The position numbers were made by a program, and so were the translations under genes. From Betaproteobacteria bacterium (lineage in GTDB: Bacteria; Pseudomonadota; Gammaproteobacteria; Burkholderiales; Burkholderiaceae): DNA of 64,000 bases. Below are positions 1-11,313 of the stretch, piece after piece; positions within the stretch are counted from its first letter, which is position 1; the number at the start of each line of letters is the position of its first letter. The stretch lies in contig RFMZ01000212.1 in the NCBI GenBank assembly GCA_009927445.1, positions 1 through 64,000 of the forward strand, given 5' to 3'. A model generated the notes under the pieces. The model had not been told where the DNA came from. It did not search any database and was given only the letters and a program-made list of their open reading frames with translations.

Positions 1-2
1 AC

Positions 3-31
3 TTGCAAAGTCATCAAAGACAATATATACT
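3..31 (+). promoter_or_regulatory. sigma70-type promoter of groES-groEL
   Basis: TTGCAA at 3-8 and TATACT at 26-31 are separated by 17 bases, a good housekeeping promoter. Transcription would begin near base 38, inside the CIRCE element, which fits repression by HrcA. No CCCCAT-like sigma32 -10 box is seen here. The match is by eye and no start site has been mapped. Confidence 0.6.
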
Positions 32-35
32 TCTG

Positions 36-62
36 TTAGCAATCATTGCAGTAGAGTGCTAA
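36..62 (+). promoter_or_regulatory. CIRCE operator (HrcA binding site)
   Basis: TTAGCAATC, nine bases, then GAGTGCTAA. The consensus CIRCE element is TTAGCACTC-N9-GAGTGCTAA, so only one position in the left half differs. It overlaps the predicted transcription start of groES-groEL. The repressor HrcA is encoded in this same window (40236-41273). In this family HrcA with GroEL help binds CIRCE and represses until heat stress titrates GroEL. Confidence 0.93.
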
Positions 63-151
63 CAAGCTTTAATGTAATGATTCAGCAGGCCAATTAGTAA
101 TTTCAAGTATTTGATTTTATTGGTTTTTATTTAATTTTTTAAGGAGATTGC

Positions 152-442
152 ATGAAGCTACGTCCCTTGCATGATCGCGTGATCATCAAACGTTTGGATA
201 GTGAAACAAAAACTGCATCTGGAATTTTTATTCCGGATAATGCTGCAGAAAAGCCTGATCAAGGTGAAATTCTCGCAGTTGGTCCTGGTAAGCGTGACGA
301 CAATGGCAAAAACATTGTTTTAGACGTCAAGGTTGGCGATCGCGTCTTATTTGGTAAGTATTCTGGTCAAACTGTCAAAGTTGACAGTGAAGAATTGCTT
401 GTGATGCGTGAAGAAGACATCATGGCTGTTGTTCAAAAATAA
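152..442 (+). CDS. groES: co-chaperonin GroES (Hsp10)
   Basis: 96-residue co-chaperonin that forms a heptameric lid on the GroEL ring in the cytoplasm and closes the folding chamber in an ATP-dependent cycle. The start [10 protein letters not shown] and the mobile-loop region near residues 17-32 ([11 protein letters not shown]) are typical of the family, and the length is standard. AAGGAG lies five bases before the ATG. It is the first gene of a two-gene operon, 28 bases ahead of groEL, under the CIRCE element and promoter just upstream. Nothing unusual is visible. Confidence 0.98.
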   Translation: MKLRPLHDRVIIKRLDSETKTASGIFIPDNAAEKPDQGEILAVGPGKRDDNGKNIVLDVKVGDRVLFGKYSGQTVKVDSEELLVMREEDIMAVVQK

Positions 443-458
443 GCTCAATCATCTGTAG

Positions 459-2123
<1,665 letters not shown>

Positions 2124-2143
2124 TTAGCGCTTCGCTAAGCTTA

Positions 2144-2168
2144 AAAGGCACCTTCGGGTGCCTTTTTT
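2144..2168 (+). terminator. intrinsic terminator of groES-groEL
   Basis: GGCACC-TTCG-GGTGCC is followed by six T. Three A before the stem extend the pairing into the T-run. A smaller perfect hairpin, TTAGCG-CTT-CGCTAA (2124-2138), lies just upstream, giving two hairpins in tandem. The UUCG tetraloop makes this a stable terminator. Confidence 0.93.
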
Positions 2169-2379
2169 AATAGTAAATTTCTAGGTAATTTTTATCAATA
2201 ACCGAGGGTGTCGGGGGTATCAGATATTTTGTGTAGGTGCCACGGCCAATGCCTGACTCAATACTTCTTGACCATTTTTCCGCATCCTGTTTGGTATGAA
2301 ATGATTTAGTGATGGTCGGTATAACTTTACGGTTAATACGAGCCTGCCAAACTCCACGTCTGTTACGAATCGATGCCAT
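2167..2379 (-). pseudogene. N-terminal remnant of a tyrosine-recombinase (phage-type) integrase
   Basis: A 70-codon ORF that begins MASIRNRRGVWQARI and continues with TKSFHTKQDAEKWSRSIE. This is the usual arm-type DNA-binding N-terminus of phage and integrative-element integrases, which are normally about 300-400 residues. The core-binding and catalytic domains (R-H-R-Y) are absent. The reading frame stops inside the T-run of the groEL terminator, so the rest was lost at that boundary. I see no tRNA, excisionase or other mobile gene nearby. Probably a dead relic; expression as a small DNA-binding protein cannot be ruled out. Confidence 0.7.
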
Positions 2380-2385
2380 ATTCAG

Positions 2386-2403
2386 TTGGACAGGAATTGG
2401 ACA
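2386..2403. repeat. TTGGACA direct repeat upstream of integrase remnant
   Basis: TTGGACA occurs at 2386-2392 and 2397-2403, an 11-base period, just before the start codon of the integrase remnant (read on the minus strand as TGTCCAA). The spacing of about one helical turn would suit a protein-binding site such as an arm-type integrase site. This is inference from position only. Confidence 0.35.
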
Positions 2404-2410
2404 CAGATGC

Positions 2411-2445
2411 TTACAAAAATCTAGAAAGCCTTATGAATTAGGGCT
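2411..2445 (-). terminator. possible terminator after pntB
   Basis: On the minus strand, AGCCCTA-ATTCA-TAAGGCT (one G-U pair) is followed by TTCTAGATTTTT, starting ten bases past the pntB stop codon. The stem is modest and the U-run is interrupted, so this is a weak candidate. Confidence 0.4.
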
Positions 2446-2454
2446 GTATGAGAA

Positions 2455-3888
2455 TCACTCCACTGCCTTGACCATATCCTCAATCACTTTCTTTGCATCA
2501 CCAAAGACCATCATTGTTTTATCCATATAGAAGAGGTCATTATCAAGGCCAGCATAACCAGAAGCCATGGAACGTTTATTGACAATCACTGTTTTAGCTT
2601 TATATGCTTCCAAAATAGGCATACCAAAAATTGGGCTGCCAGGTGTTCTTGCTGCAGGGTTTACCACGTCATTAGCACCCAAAATTAAGACCACATCAGC
2701 TTGAGCAAACTCACCGTTAATATCTTCCATTTCAAAAACCTGATCATAAGGAACTTCGGCCTCTGCTAGGAGAACGTTCATATGGCCTGGCATTCTTCCC
2801 GCGACTGGATGAATCGCATATTTCACAATGACACCTTTATGAATCAGTTTTTCAGTTAATTCTTTTAAAGCGTGTTGGGCTCTAGCGACTGCTAAGCCGT
2901 AGCCAGGAATAATAATCAGTGTTTCGGCATTCCCCATTAAAAAGGCTGCGTCATCAGATGAGCCACTCTTGACTGGTCGTTGCGCTTGGGATCCTGTTCC
3001 CTGATCAGTTACCGCGTCACCCCCAAAGCCACCGAGAATGACATTAAAAAATGAGCGGTTCATCGCCTTACACATGATGTAAGAAAGGATCGCTCCGGAA
3101 GATCCAACGAGTGAGCCGGCTACGATCAACATCGAGTTATTCAGTGAGAACCCAATACCAGCAGCCGCCCAGCCCGAATAGGAGTTGAGCATAGAAACAA
3201 CTACCGGCATATCTGCACCACCGATTGGAATGATGATGAGAACACCAAGAACAAAGGCAATGGCCAACATGATTAAAAAGGGTGTCCAAGCGGCGCTTGC
3301 TCCAGAGTCAAAGGCAAATATAATTCCACAGCCAATCATGACCAGAGCCAAAATCAAATTCAGGGGATGTTGACCAGAAAATGTGACTGGTGCTCCTTGG
3401 AAAAGCCGGAATTTATACTTACCCGAGAGCTTACCAAAGGCAATGACAGAACCTGAGAAGGTAATTGCACCAATAAATGTGCCAATGAATAACTCAATAC
3501 GATTCCCAATCGGCAGTGGAACTGGAATATTGAATGCTTCTGGTTCAGAGACGGCGGCAATTGCAATACATACTGCAGCAAGGCCGATCATGCTGTGCAT
3601 AAATGCTACTAGCTCAGGCATCTTCGTCATTTCTACACGCTTAGCCATTACTGCGCCGATACCGCCACCTACAACTAGTCCACCCAAAACATACATTAAG
3701 CCACTAGTTAGAGAGGTGTTCGCTAGTTTACTGATGAGTCCGACCGTAGTTAAAACTGCAATAGCCATACCGATCATCCCAAATAAATTACCGCGAATCG
3801 AGGTAGTCGGATGCGATAAGCCTTTAAGTGCCTGAATAAAACAAATCGAGGCGACTAGATATAAAAGAGTAATCAAGTCCATACTCAT
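2455..3888 (-). CDS. pntB: NAD(P) transhydrogenase subunit beta PntB
   Basis: 477-residue membrane subunit of the proton-translocating transhydrogenase, which uses the proton gradient to pass hydride from NADH to NADP+ and so supplies NADPH. The first part is a series of hydrophobic helices (proton channel, domain II). The C-terminal part is the NADP-binding domain III, with [16 protein letters not shown] and DVVNPAART. Length is normal for PntB. Its start overlaps the end of pntAB by four bases, indicating translational coupling in the pntAA-pntAB-pntB operon. Confidence 0.97.
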   Translation of the reverse strand: MSMDLITLLYLVASICFIQALKGLSHPTTSIRGNLFGMIGMAIAVLTTVGLISKLANTSLTSGLMYVLGGLVVGGGIGAVMAKRVEMTKMPELVAFMHSMIGLAAVCIAIAAVSEPEAFNIPVPLPIGNRIELFIGTFIGAITFSGSVIAFGKLSGKYKFRLFQGAPVTFSGQHPLNLILALVMIGCGIIFAFDSGASAAWTPFLIMLAIAFVLGVLIIIPIGGADMPVVVSMLNSYSGWAAAGIGFSLNNSMLIVAGSLVGSSGAILSYIMCKAMNRSFFNVILGGFGGDAVTDQGTGSQAQRPVKSGSSDDAAFLMGNAETLIIIPGYGLAVARAQHALKELTEKLIHKGVIVKYAIHPVAGRMPGHMNVLLAEAEVPYDQVFEMEDINGEFAQADVVLILGANDVVNPAARTPGSPIFGMPILEAYKAKTVIVNKRSMASGYAGLDNDLFYMDKTMMVFGDAKKVIEDMVKAVE

Positions 3889-4199
3889 GCTGATTCTCCC
3901 TTAGTTACTTTTTTTTCTTTTTTCTTAAACATTTCGAGCATACGTTTTGTTACTAAGAAGCCACCAAATATATTTACTGCTGCCAAAGCCACAGCCAGAG
4001 TGCCCATTACTTTGCCAACTGGGCCGACTGTTAAAGCTGCTGCAAGCATCGCGCCCACCACAATAATTGCAGAGATTGCATTAGTAACCGCCATTAATGG
4101 CGTATGCAGTGCTGGGGTGACTGTCCAAACAACGTGATAGCCTACATAGATGGCTAGGACAAAGATAATGAGGTTATAAACTCCGGAGCTAATTTCCAT
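3885..4199 (-). CDS. pntAB: NAD(P) transhydrogenase subunit alpha part 2 (PntAB)
   Basis: 104-residue hydrophobic protein matching the C-terminal membrane part of the transhydrogenase alpha subunit. In many bacteria, including Burkholderiales, alpha is split into a soluble NAD-binding part and this short membrane part. Three or four hydrophobic segments are visible, with a lysine-rich cytoplasmic tail ([12 protein letters not shown]). It lies 11 bases downstream of pntAA and overlaps pntB by four bases. The split is normal for the family and not a frameshift. Confidence 0.95.
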   Translation of the reverse strand: MEISSGVYNLIIFVLAIYVGYHVVWTVTPALHTPLMAVTNAISAIIVVGAMLAAALTVGPVGKVMGTLAVALAAVNIFGGFLVTKRMLEMFKKKEKKVTKGESA

Positions 4200-4210
4200 A
4201 ATGATCCTAA

Positions 4211-5344
4211 TTAATTGTTAATTCGAATGACTTGGCCGTTTTGGCACATTAAGCATGCTGTGACAATATCATCATCACTTGGGATGGCTAAGGTGGCCTC
4301 TTTTGTTACTATTAATTTCAAGAAATCCAGAACATTTCTAGCGTATAGTGCAGACGCGTCGGCAGCAACTTCTGCAGGCAGATTACTCAGACCAATTAGA
4401 GTAACGCCATGTTTAATGACAATTTGATCAGCTTCAGTTAAAGGGCAGTTTCCAGAACCATTTTCACCTTTACCAGCTGCTAGGTCGACAATGACTGAAC
4501 CTGGTTTCATGGCCTGCACCGTTTCTGCGGCTAAAAGCATGGGAGCTTTTCTGCCGGGGATAAGGGCAGTTGTAATAACGATATCTGCTTGTTTTGCCCG
4601 TTCAGCCACCAAAATCGCTTGTCTTTGCATCCAGGACGCTGGCATGGGGCGGGCATAACCACCAACACCTTTTGCAATTTCTTTTTCCTCTTCTGTTTCA
4701 AAAGGCACATCCACAAACTTGGCCCCAAGCGATTCAATTTGTTCTTTTGCGGCGGGCCTCACATCAGAGGCTTCAATTACAGCCCCTAGGCGCTTCGCTG
4801 TAGCAATCGCTTGTAACCCAGCAACACCAGCACCTAAAATTAAAACCCGAGCTGCTTTTACAGTACCGGCAGCGGTCATGAGCATAGGCATAAATCGCTG
4901 ATAGGTATTAGCAGCGAGCATAACGGCTTTATAACCAGCGATATTAGCTTGTGAGGAGAGCACATCCATGCTCTGAGCCCGCGTTGTTCGAGGCGCTGCT
5001 TCAAGTGCAAAGGCGGTAATTTGTTTTCCTGCCATAGCGTTAATGGTTGCTGAATCGAATGGATCAAGCATACCGATGAGGACTGTTCCTGGTCGCATTT
5101 GGTTTAATTCATCATCTGACGGAGCGCGAACCTTCAAGACGATGTCACAGTTAAATACCTCAGTAGCAGAGCCAATAGTGGCTCCAGCGGCAGTAAATGC
5201 CTCATCAATAATGCTGGCCTTAACCCCCGCATGGCTTTGGATGATCAAGCTATGACCGGCCGTGATGAGCTTTTTGACAGTCTCAGGAGTCGCTGCGACA
5301 CGAGACTCTCCTGATTTGGTTTCGAGTGGAATACCAATACGCAT
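4211..5344 (-). CDS. pntAA: NAD(P) transhydrogenase subunit alpha part 1 (PntAA)
   Basis: Soluble NAD(H)-binding domain I of the proton-translocating transhydrogenase, similar to alanine dehydrogenase. The Rossmann motif [13 protein letters not shown] is near residue 170, and the N-terminal half carries [18 protein letters not shown] place the start at the ATG at 5344 (377 residues), because GGGGAAAAG lies just before it and MRIGIP is the conserved start; the track's GTG at 5356 adds four residues. First gene of the pnt operon. Just upstream, TTACCC and GGGTAA form a 6-bp inverted repeat (5368-5389) of unknown meaning. Confidence 0.96.
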   Translation of the reverse strand: MRIGIPLETKSGESRVAATPETVKKLITAGHSLIIQSHAGVKASIIDEAFTAAGATIGSATEVFNCDIVLKVRAPSDDELNQMRPGTVLIGMLDPFDSATINAMAGKQITAFALEAAPRTTRAQSMDVLSSQANIAGYKAVMLAANTYQRFMPMLMTAAGTVKAARVLILGAGVAGLQAIATAKRLGAVIEASDVRPAAKEQIESLGAKFVDVPFETEEEKEIAKGVGGYARPMPASWMQRQAILVAERAKQADIVITTALIPGRKAPMLLAAETVQAMKPGSVIVDLAAGKGENGSGNCPLTEADQIVIKHGVTLIGLSNLPAEVAADASALYARNVLDFLKLIVTKEATLAIPSDDDIVTACLMCQNGQVIRINN

Positions 5345-5443
5345 GCTTTTCCCCACATTAAATGTAATTACCCTATATTTTATGGGTAAATTGATTTTAG
5401 TAATAAAAATGCCATGTTAAACGTTCAATCATACAATATTAGA

Positions 5444-6598
5444 ATGTTAAAAGATATCGCAAGTGCCCTATGTCTTAATGAGCATCAGTTGGTAAAGCCT
5501 CCACAAAGAGTTGTAATAGGGATGTCTGGCGGGGTTGACTCCTCTGTTGCCGCTTGGATCTTAAAAGAGCAAGGCTTTGAGGTAGTTGGTCTTTTTATGA
5601 AAAACTGGGAAGATGATGACGATTCCGAGTATTGCTCCACTAGGCAGGATTGGATTGATGTAGTTGCGGTAGCAGATATTTTAGGTATTGAGGTAGAGAT
5701 AGTCAATTTCGCTAAAGAATATAAAGATCGTGTGTTTGAAGATTTTTTAAGAGAGTACTCTGCTGGGCGCACACCCAACCCAGATGTTCTTTGTAATGCT
5801 GAGATTAAGTTTAAGGCTTTTTTAGATCATGCAATGCGTTTGGGTGCGAGTGCAATTGCAACTGGGCACTATGCACGCGTTCAACATGGGGTCAGTGGCT
5901 ACGAGTTATTAAAGGCGACTGATTTAACCAAAGATCAAAGTTATTTTTTGCATCGTTTAAATCAACAGCAATTAAGTCGGGTTCTTTTTCCTTTAGGTAA
6001 TTTGCCCAAAACCAAAGTCCGGGAGATTGCCGAAAATTTACATTTACCGAATGCTAAAAAGAAGGATTCAACGGGTATTTGTTTTATTGGTGAGAGACCT
6101 TTTAGGGAGTTTTTGCAAAAATATTTACCGAGCCAACCAGGTCCGATTAAGACCGCAAATGGTCAGGTGCTTGGACAGCATATTGGTTTAGCGTTTTACA
6201 CGTTGGGGCAGCGTAAGGGAATCGGGATTGGGGGGAGACAGACCGGTTCTGGAGATCCTTGGTTTGTTGCCGCTAAAGATTTAGTTGCCAATAGTTTATT
6301 GGTAGTGCAGGGTCATGAGCATCCTTTTTTAGAGTCGGCAACTTTGCATGCACAGGATGCTAGTTGGGTTTCAGGAAAGCCACCAGTAGTGAGTGACCAC
6401 TATTGCGCTAAGACCCGCTACCGTCAGGGTGACGCATTATGCTCTCTAAAATTTCTAGAAGACCCGTCAAATCAAAACAGTTTTGACCTGGTTTTTTCAA
6501 AGAAGCAGTGGGCGGTAACGCCTGGTCAGTCTGCTGTCTTATACGATGGGGATATCTGTTTGGGGGGCGGGATTATTTATTCGAGTGCGCACACTTAG
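5444..6598 (+). CDS. mnmA: tRNA-specific 2-thiouridylase MnmA
   Basis: Makes the 2-thio group of U34 in tRNA(Lys, Glu, Gln), taking sulfur from a persulfide relay. The pyrophosphatase loop GMSGGVDSS is present, as are the two catalytic cysteines in NPDVLCNAE and TGICFIG, 96 residues apart (about 97 in E. coli). The start is uncertain. ATGs occur at 5414 and 5444, but both give 18-28 residues more than usual before the loop. A TTG at 5489 would give the normal N-terminus [15 protein letters not shown]. None has a strong ribosome site. Confidence 0.95.
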   Translation: MLKDIASALCLNEHQLVKPPQRVVIGMSGGVDSSVAAWILKEQGFEVVGLFMKNWEDDDDSEYCSTRQDWIDVVAVADILGIEVEIVNFAKEYKDRVFEDFLREYSAGRTPNPDVLCNAEIKFKAFLDHAMRLGASAIATGHYARVQHGVSGYELLKATDLTKDQSYFLHRLNQQQLSRVLFPLGNLPKTKVREIAENLHLPNAKKKDSTGICFIGERPFREFLQKYLPSQPGPIKTANGQVLGQHIGLAFYTLGQRKGIGIGGRQTGSGDPWFVAAKDLVANSLLVVQGHEHPFLESATLHAQDASWVSGKPPVVSDHYCAKTRYRQGDALCSLKFLEDPSNQNSFDLVFSKKQWAVTPGQSAVLYDGDICLGGGIIYSSAHT

Positions 6599-6601
6599 TG
6601 G

Positions 6602-6645
6602 TTTTCCGGTGGGTTTTGAGGATGCAACCTAGACCCACTGGAAAG
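6602..6645. repeat. long inverted repeat between convergent mnmA and GST genes
   Basis: TTTTCCGGTGGGT (6602-6614) pairs with ACCCACTGGAAAG (6633-6645): 13 pairs, two of them G-U, around an 18-base loop. It sits between two convergent genes where a shared terminator is expected. However, the T and A tracts form part of the stem and no free U-run follows on either strand. It may be a 3'-end stabiliser rather than an intrinsic terminator. Confidence 0.6.
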
Positions 6646-6649
6646 TTGA

Positions 6650-7264
6650 TTAAGCTGGAAATGCGGTCTCGATAAAAGAAGACCTTGTTTGGAGTTTATT
6701 CACCAAATCAGCTAAGTTCGGATAGTCTTGGCCCCATGTGATTTCTGGGAATCGAAACCTGAGGTATTCTAAAGCTGTACCGACGGCGATATCTGACAGG
6801 CCGAAGTGATTATCAAAGCACCATGGATTTTTACCAAGGCCATCGGACATGGCTTGCAAGCCTGCAGCGACTTTTTGCATTTGTCGATCTACCCAAGCTT
6901 GACAAAGTTGCCCGTCACGGGGTCCCCAAGTTTTTTCAAGGCGCACCAAGATTGCTGCGTCCAAAACTCCATCTGCAAGGGCCTCCCAAGTCTTGACAGC
7001 GGCTTTTTCTTTACCAGTAGAGGGAATTAATCGACCTACTGGACTCAGGGTATCGGCATATTCCACGATAACGCGCGAATCAAACATAGCTCCGCCATCT
7101 TCCATAATCAATGCTGGTACTTTACCGAGTGGGTTAACACCGGGTAATTGGCTATCAGCAGACCACACGGGATCAATAATTAGCTCAACATCAATTTTCT
7201 TTTCTAAAAAAGCAATCCGAGCTTTGCGCACATAGGGGCTAGTAAGGGAACCAATTAATTTCAT
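6650..7264 (-). CDS. glutathione S-transferase family protein
   Basis: 204-residue cytosolic GST-type protein. The N-terminal thioredoxin-like domain starts MKLIGSLTSPYVRKARIA. NPLGKVPALI carries the conserved cis-proline, and FDSRVIVEY the glutathione-contacting segment, near residues 45-70. The C-terminal part is helical (WVDRQMQKVAAGL). The Ser/Pro-Tyr-Val-Arg start resembles the beta-like bacterial YibF/YncG group, but the substrate cannot be read from sequence. Convergent with mnmA and divergent from purB. No sign of transfer. Confidence 0.88.
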   Translation of the reverse strand: MKLIGSLTSPYVRKARIAFLEKKIDVELIIDPVWSADSQLPGVNPLGKVPALIMEDGGAMFDSRVIVEYADTLSPVGRLIPSTGKEKAAVKTWEALADGVLDAAILVRLEKTWGPRDGQLCQAWVDRQMQKVAAGLQAMSDGLGKNPWCFDNHFGLSDIAVGTALEYLRFRFPEITWGQDYPNLADLVNKLQTRSSFIETAFPA

Positions 7265-7342
7265 GAAGCAATCCTTGAATAAATAATGTGTTTGTATCGA
7301 TTACGAATAAAATAGCAGAATCTAAAACAATAAATTAAAACT

Positions 7343-8733
<1,391 letters not shown>

Positions 8734-8766
8734 TCGGCCATATTGATTACTTGGCAAACGTAAATA

Positions 8767-10086
8767 ATGCCATACATGCAATCTTTACCACGGAAGTTGA
8801 TGATGATTATTTATCAGTGCGCGTGGCATCTGATTGCGCCTTTCGCCTTAATTCGATTATGGTTAAAGGGTAGAAAAGAGCCAAACTACCGCCAAAATAT
8901 CTCTGAGCGTTTTGGTTTTTATCCTAAAGTCATTGCATTCCAAGACCCTATTTGGTTGCACGCCGTATCTGTTGGAGAGACGCGCGCTGCGACTCCTTTT
9001 ATTCTGAAGTTATTAGAACAAGGTCAGAGAGTTTTATTGACGCATATGACACCGACTGGTCGAAAACTCGGGAGTGAAATCTTTCAAGACGCAATTGCCG
9101 CAAAGCAACTCATGCAGGTTTATTTACCTTATGATTTTTGTTGGCCGGTTGGTCGATTCTATCGATATTTTAGGCCGCGAATTGGTTTATTGATGGAAAC
9201 AGAAGTTTGGCCCTATTTAATTTTATTCGCTAAACAACAAAAAATACCAATTTATTTAATCAACGGACGACTCTCCGAGCGAAGTGCGCGTCGATTTGCG
9301 CACTTCGAAGGATTCAGTCGAGACGTATTTCAATCTTTTACTGAAATCTTGGCACAAACCCCAGGGGATGCGAAAAGATATCAAGCCTTTACAAAAAAAC
9401 CAGTTCGAATTACTGGTAACTTGAAGTTTGATGTGCATTTGGACAGGAATTTAGTGCAATTAGGTGCTGTCTGGAAAAAGAGCCACTGGCCAAACCGCGT
9501 AACTATTTGTGCTGCTAGCACGAGAGATGGTGAGGAAAGCCTGATTTTAAAAGCTTGGCAACAAGTAGATAAAACTCAAAATCCCTTATTAATGATTGTT
9601 CCAAGGCATATGCAACGACTTGATGAGGTTGTTGCAAGTTTGCAATCTCAGCAGTTGCGCTATGAACTACGCTCACAGCTTCACCGGGCTAGAATCATCG
9701 ATGTGGATGTGCTCATTGGTGACACAATGGGCGAGATGGCTGCTTATTTAGAATCTAGTGATGTGGTTGTTATGGGCGGAACGCTGCAAGGTACTGGAGG
9801 ACAAAACTTAATAGAGCCATGCTCCTTAGGTAAGCCAGTAATACTAGGACCATCCACATACAATTTTGCCCAAGTAAGTCATGACGCTTTGCAACTTGGC
9901 GCTGCGCTTAGTTTAGGATTAGATCCAGATGTACCTGAAAATATATTGACAGATCAATTAGCGCAATATTTAAATCAACTCATTGCAGAGCCTGAAAAAA
10001 GGTTGAGTATGTCTATTCAAGGGCTTCAATTTTCCAAAGATCATCAAGGTGCGACTCGGCAAACTTTAGAAATTTTAGGTCTCTAA
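8767..10086 (+). CDS. waaA: 3-deoxy-D-manno-octulosonic acid (Kdo) transferase WaaA
   Basis: 439-residue GT30 glycosyltransferase that adds Kdo residues from CMP-Kdo to lipid IVA at the inner membrane, the first sugar step of lipopolysaccharide. The N-terminus has a single hydrophobic anchor (AWHLIAPFALIRLWL). The family segments ISERFGFYP, LHAVSVGETRAATP, LMETEVWP and GGTLQGTGGQNLIEP are all present. It ends in a four-base tail-to-tail overlap with the next gene (CTAA supplies both stop codons). Follows purB by about 33 bases on the same strand. Confidence 0.96.
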   Translation: MPYMQSLPRKLMMIIYQCAWHLIAPFALIRLWLKGRKEPNYRQNISERFGFYPKVIAFQDPIWLHAVSVGETRAATPFILKLLEQGQRVLLTHMTPTGRKLGSEIFQDAIAAKQLMQVYLPYDFCWPVGRFYRYFRPRIGLLMETEVWPYLILFAKQQKIPIYLINGRLSERSARRFAHFEGFSRDVFQSFTEILAQTPGDAKRYQAFTKKPVRITGNLKFDVHLDRNLVQLGAVWKKSHWPNRVTICAASTRDGEESLILKAWQQVDKTQNPLLMIVPRHMQRLDEVVASLQSQQLRYELRSQLHRARIIDVDVLIGDTMGEMAAYLESSDVVVMGGTLQGTGGQNLIEPCSLGKPVILGPSTYNFAQVSHDALQLGAALSLGLDPDVPENILTDQLAQYLNQLIAEPEKRLSMSIQGLQFSKDHQGATRQTLEILGL

Positions 10087-10955
10087 AAAAAAGTGCGTAT
10101 TTCATTTGCCAGGATATCTGGAATTTCCTCGGGGATATAGTGTCCTGAGGGGAGGTGGTGACCGGTAACCTCTTGAAAAACTTCCTGCCAGTCACTAATT
10201 GGGTTAAAGCAGCGATGTACGACACCCTTTTCTCCCCAAAGAGCGCAAATTGGCATCGCTAATTTTTTGCCTAGGTCTCGAAACTCTTGATCATGGACCA
10301 AATCAATCGTGCTAGCTGCTCTGTAATCCTCGCACATAGCATGCAAGCATGCTGGGTCTTTCATCCAGTAGACATATTCTTTAAAAGCTTCTGGACTAAA
10401 GGGATTTTGAATACCCGCTTTTGCCCCCATCATTTTGGGCAATAAAAAGTCGACCTGATTGCCAATTAATGTCTCTGGTATGGGTGTTGGTTGTATTAAA
10501 AAAAACCAGTGCCAATAGGCCGTGGCAAACTGCTGGGTTGTGTTTGCATACATTTTCCAGGTAGGGGAGATATCTAGCACCATTAATTTTCGAATGGCAC
10601 TGGGATAATCGGTAGCGAGGCGGTGAGCGACTCTACCGCCTCGGTCGTGGCCTACTAGATCGAAAGTGCGATGACCTAGCGAGTGCATTAATTCAAGCAT
10701 ATCGCGCGCCATTTCGCGTTTGGAGTAATTCGCATGATCGGGCAGGCCTTTTGGTTTGGAAGAGAAGCCATAACCGCGTAAATCGGGGGTAATACAGGTA
10801 AATTGACTTTTAAGTAATTGCACAGTTGGCTCCCAGATTTTTTTGGTTTGGGGAAAGCCATGTAAGAGTAGCAGTGGGGGTCCAACGCCTTCTTGAAGAT
10901 AGGCTATTTCAATTGGTCCATGAGTTGCATGATATTTAAAAATGGCATAGCGCAT
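10083..10955 (-). CDS. alpha/beta hydrolase, haloacetate (fluoroacetate-type) dehalogenase-like
   Basis: Alpha/beta-hydrolase of 290 residues when started at the ATG at 10955 (MRYAIFKYHATHG); the track's start adds 16 residues of doubtful value. Counting from that start, the catalytic set of fluoroacetate dehalogenases is in register: nucleophile Asp104 in GHDRGGR, Arg105 and Arg108 for the carboxylate, Asp128, the halide pocket His149-Trp150 in AYWHWFF, Tyr211, and general base His272. The oxyanion segment LHGFPQ is near residue 32. This suggests hydrolysis of short 2-haloacids. Epoxide hydrolases share the fold but use a different acid/Tyr set, so the specificity is inferred. No signal peptide. 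Confidence 0.85.
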   Translation of the reverse strand: MRYAIFKYHATHGPIEIAYLQEGVGPPLLLLHGFPQTKKIWEPTVQLLKSQFTCITPDLRGYGFSSKPKGLPDHANYSKREMARDMLELMHSLGHRTFDLVGHDRGGRVAHRLATDYPSAIRKLMVLDISPTWKMYANTTQQFATAYWHWFFLIQPTPIPETLIGNQVDFLLPKMMGAKAGIQNPFSPEAFKEYVYWMKDPACLHAMCEDYRAASTIDLVHDQEFRDLGKKLAMPICALWGEKGVVHRCFNPISDWQEVFQEVTGHHLPSGHYIPEEIPDILANEIRTFF

Positions 10956-11031
10956 GGTGGGGTTACTTTCAGTAAAATGGATTATCCAATTGTTTTTAAA
11001 CAAATGTTCTCGAAAAAATAGGTACTGCTTG

Positions 11032-11313
11032 ATGCCAGATAACTTGATTCACGAAATTGCGCTTTTATCCCCAAGTGATTTATCACGCATCATTGAAATG
11101 GCTTGGGAGGATCGTACGCCATTTGAAGCCATTTCTCAACAGTATGGATTATCTGAGGCAAATGTCATTGCGTTGATGCGAAAAAATCTGCAAGAGAGCT
11201 CATTCAAGATGTGGCGTAAACGAGTGACTGGTCGAGTTACAAAACACCGTCAATTAAGAGATCCAACAATTGATCGTGCTTACTGTTCTAGTCAATACAA
11301 ATTCAAGTCTTAA
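11032..11313 (+). CDS. DUF2805 / TIGR03643 family protein
   Basis: 93-residue basic protein when started at the ATG at 11032 (MPDNLIHEIALLSPSDLSRI); the longer track start overlaps the neighbouring hydrolase. The segment DRTPFEAISQQYGLSEANVIALMRKNL looks like a helix-turn-helix, and SSFKMWRKRVTGRVTKH is typical of the small conserved family I recognise as DUF2805. Members are widespread in Proteobacteria and Bacteroidetes with no established role. It lies between divergent and convergent neighbours, and its stop codon shares TTAA with that of secF. A nucleic-acid-binding role is only a guess. Confidence 0.8.
   Translation: MPDNLIHEIALLSPSDLSRIIEMAWEDRTPFEAISQQYGLSEANVIALMRKNLQESSFKMWRKRVTGRVTKHRQLRDPTIDRAYCSSQYKFKS

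Noticed and set aside
2309-2530. 73-codon plus-strand ORF across the integrase remnant and the pntB end
   Set aside because: Overlaps two features on the opposite strand, no ribosome site and no family pattern.
3383-3835. 150-codon plus-strand ORF opposite pntB
   Set aside because: Antisense shadow of the membrane-helix region of pntB, low-complexity translation.
3885-5344. Frameshift splitting the transhydrogenase alpha subunit
   Set aside because: The two-gene alpha subunit (pntAA, pntAB) with proper starts is the normal arrangement in many Proteobacteria.
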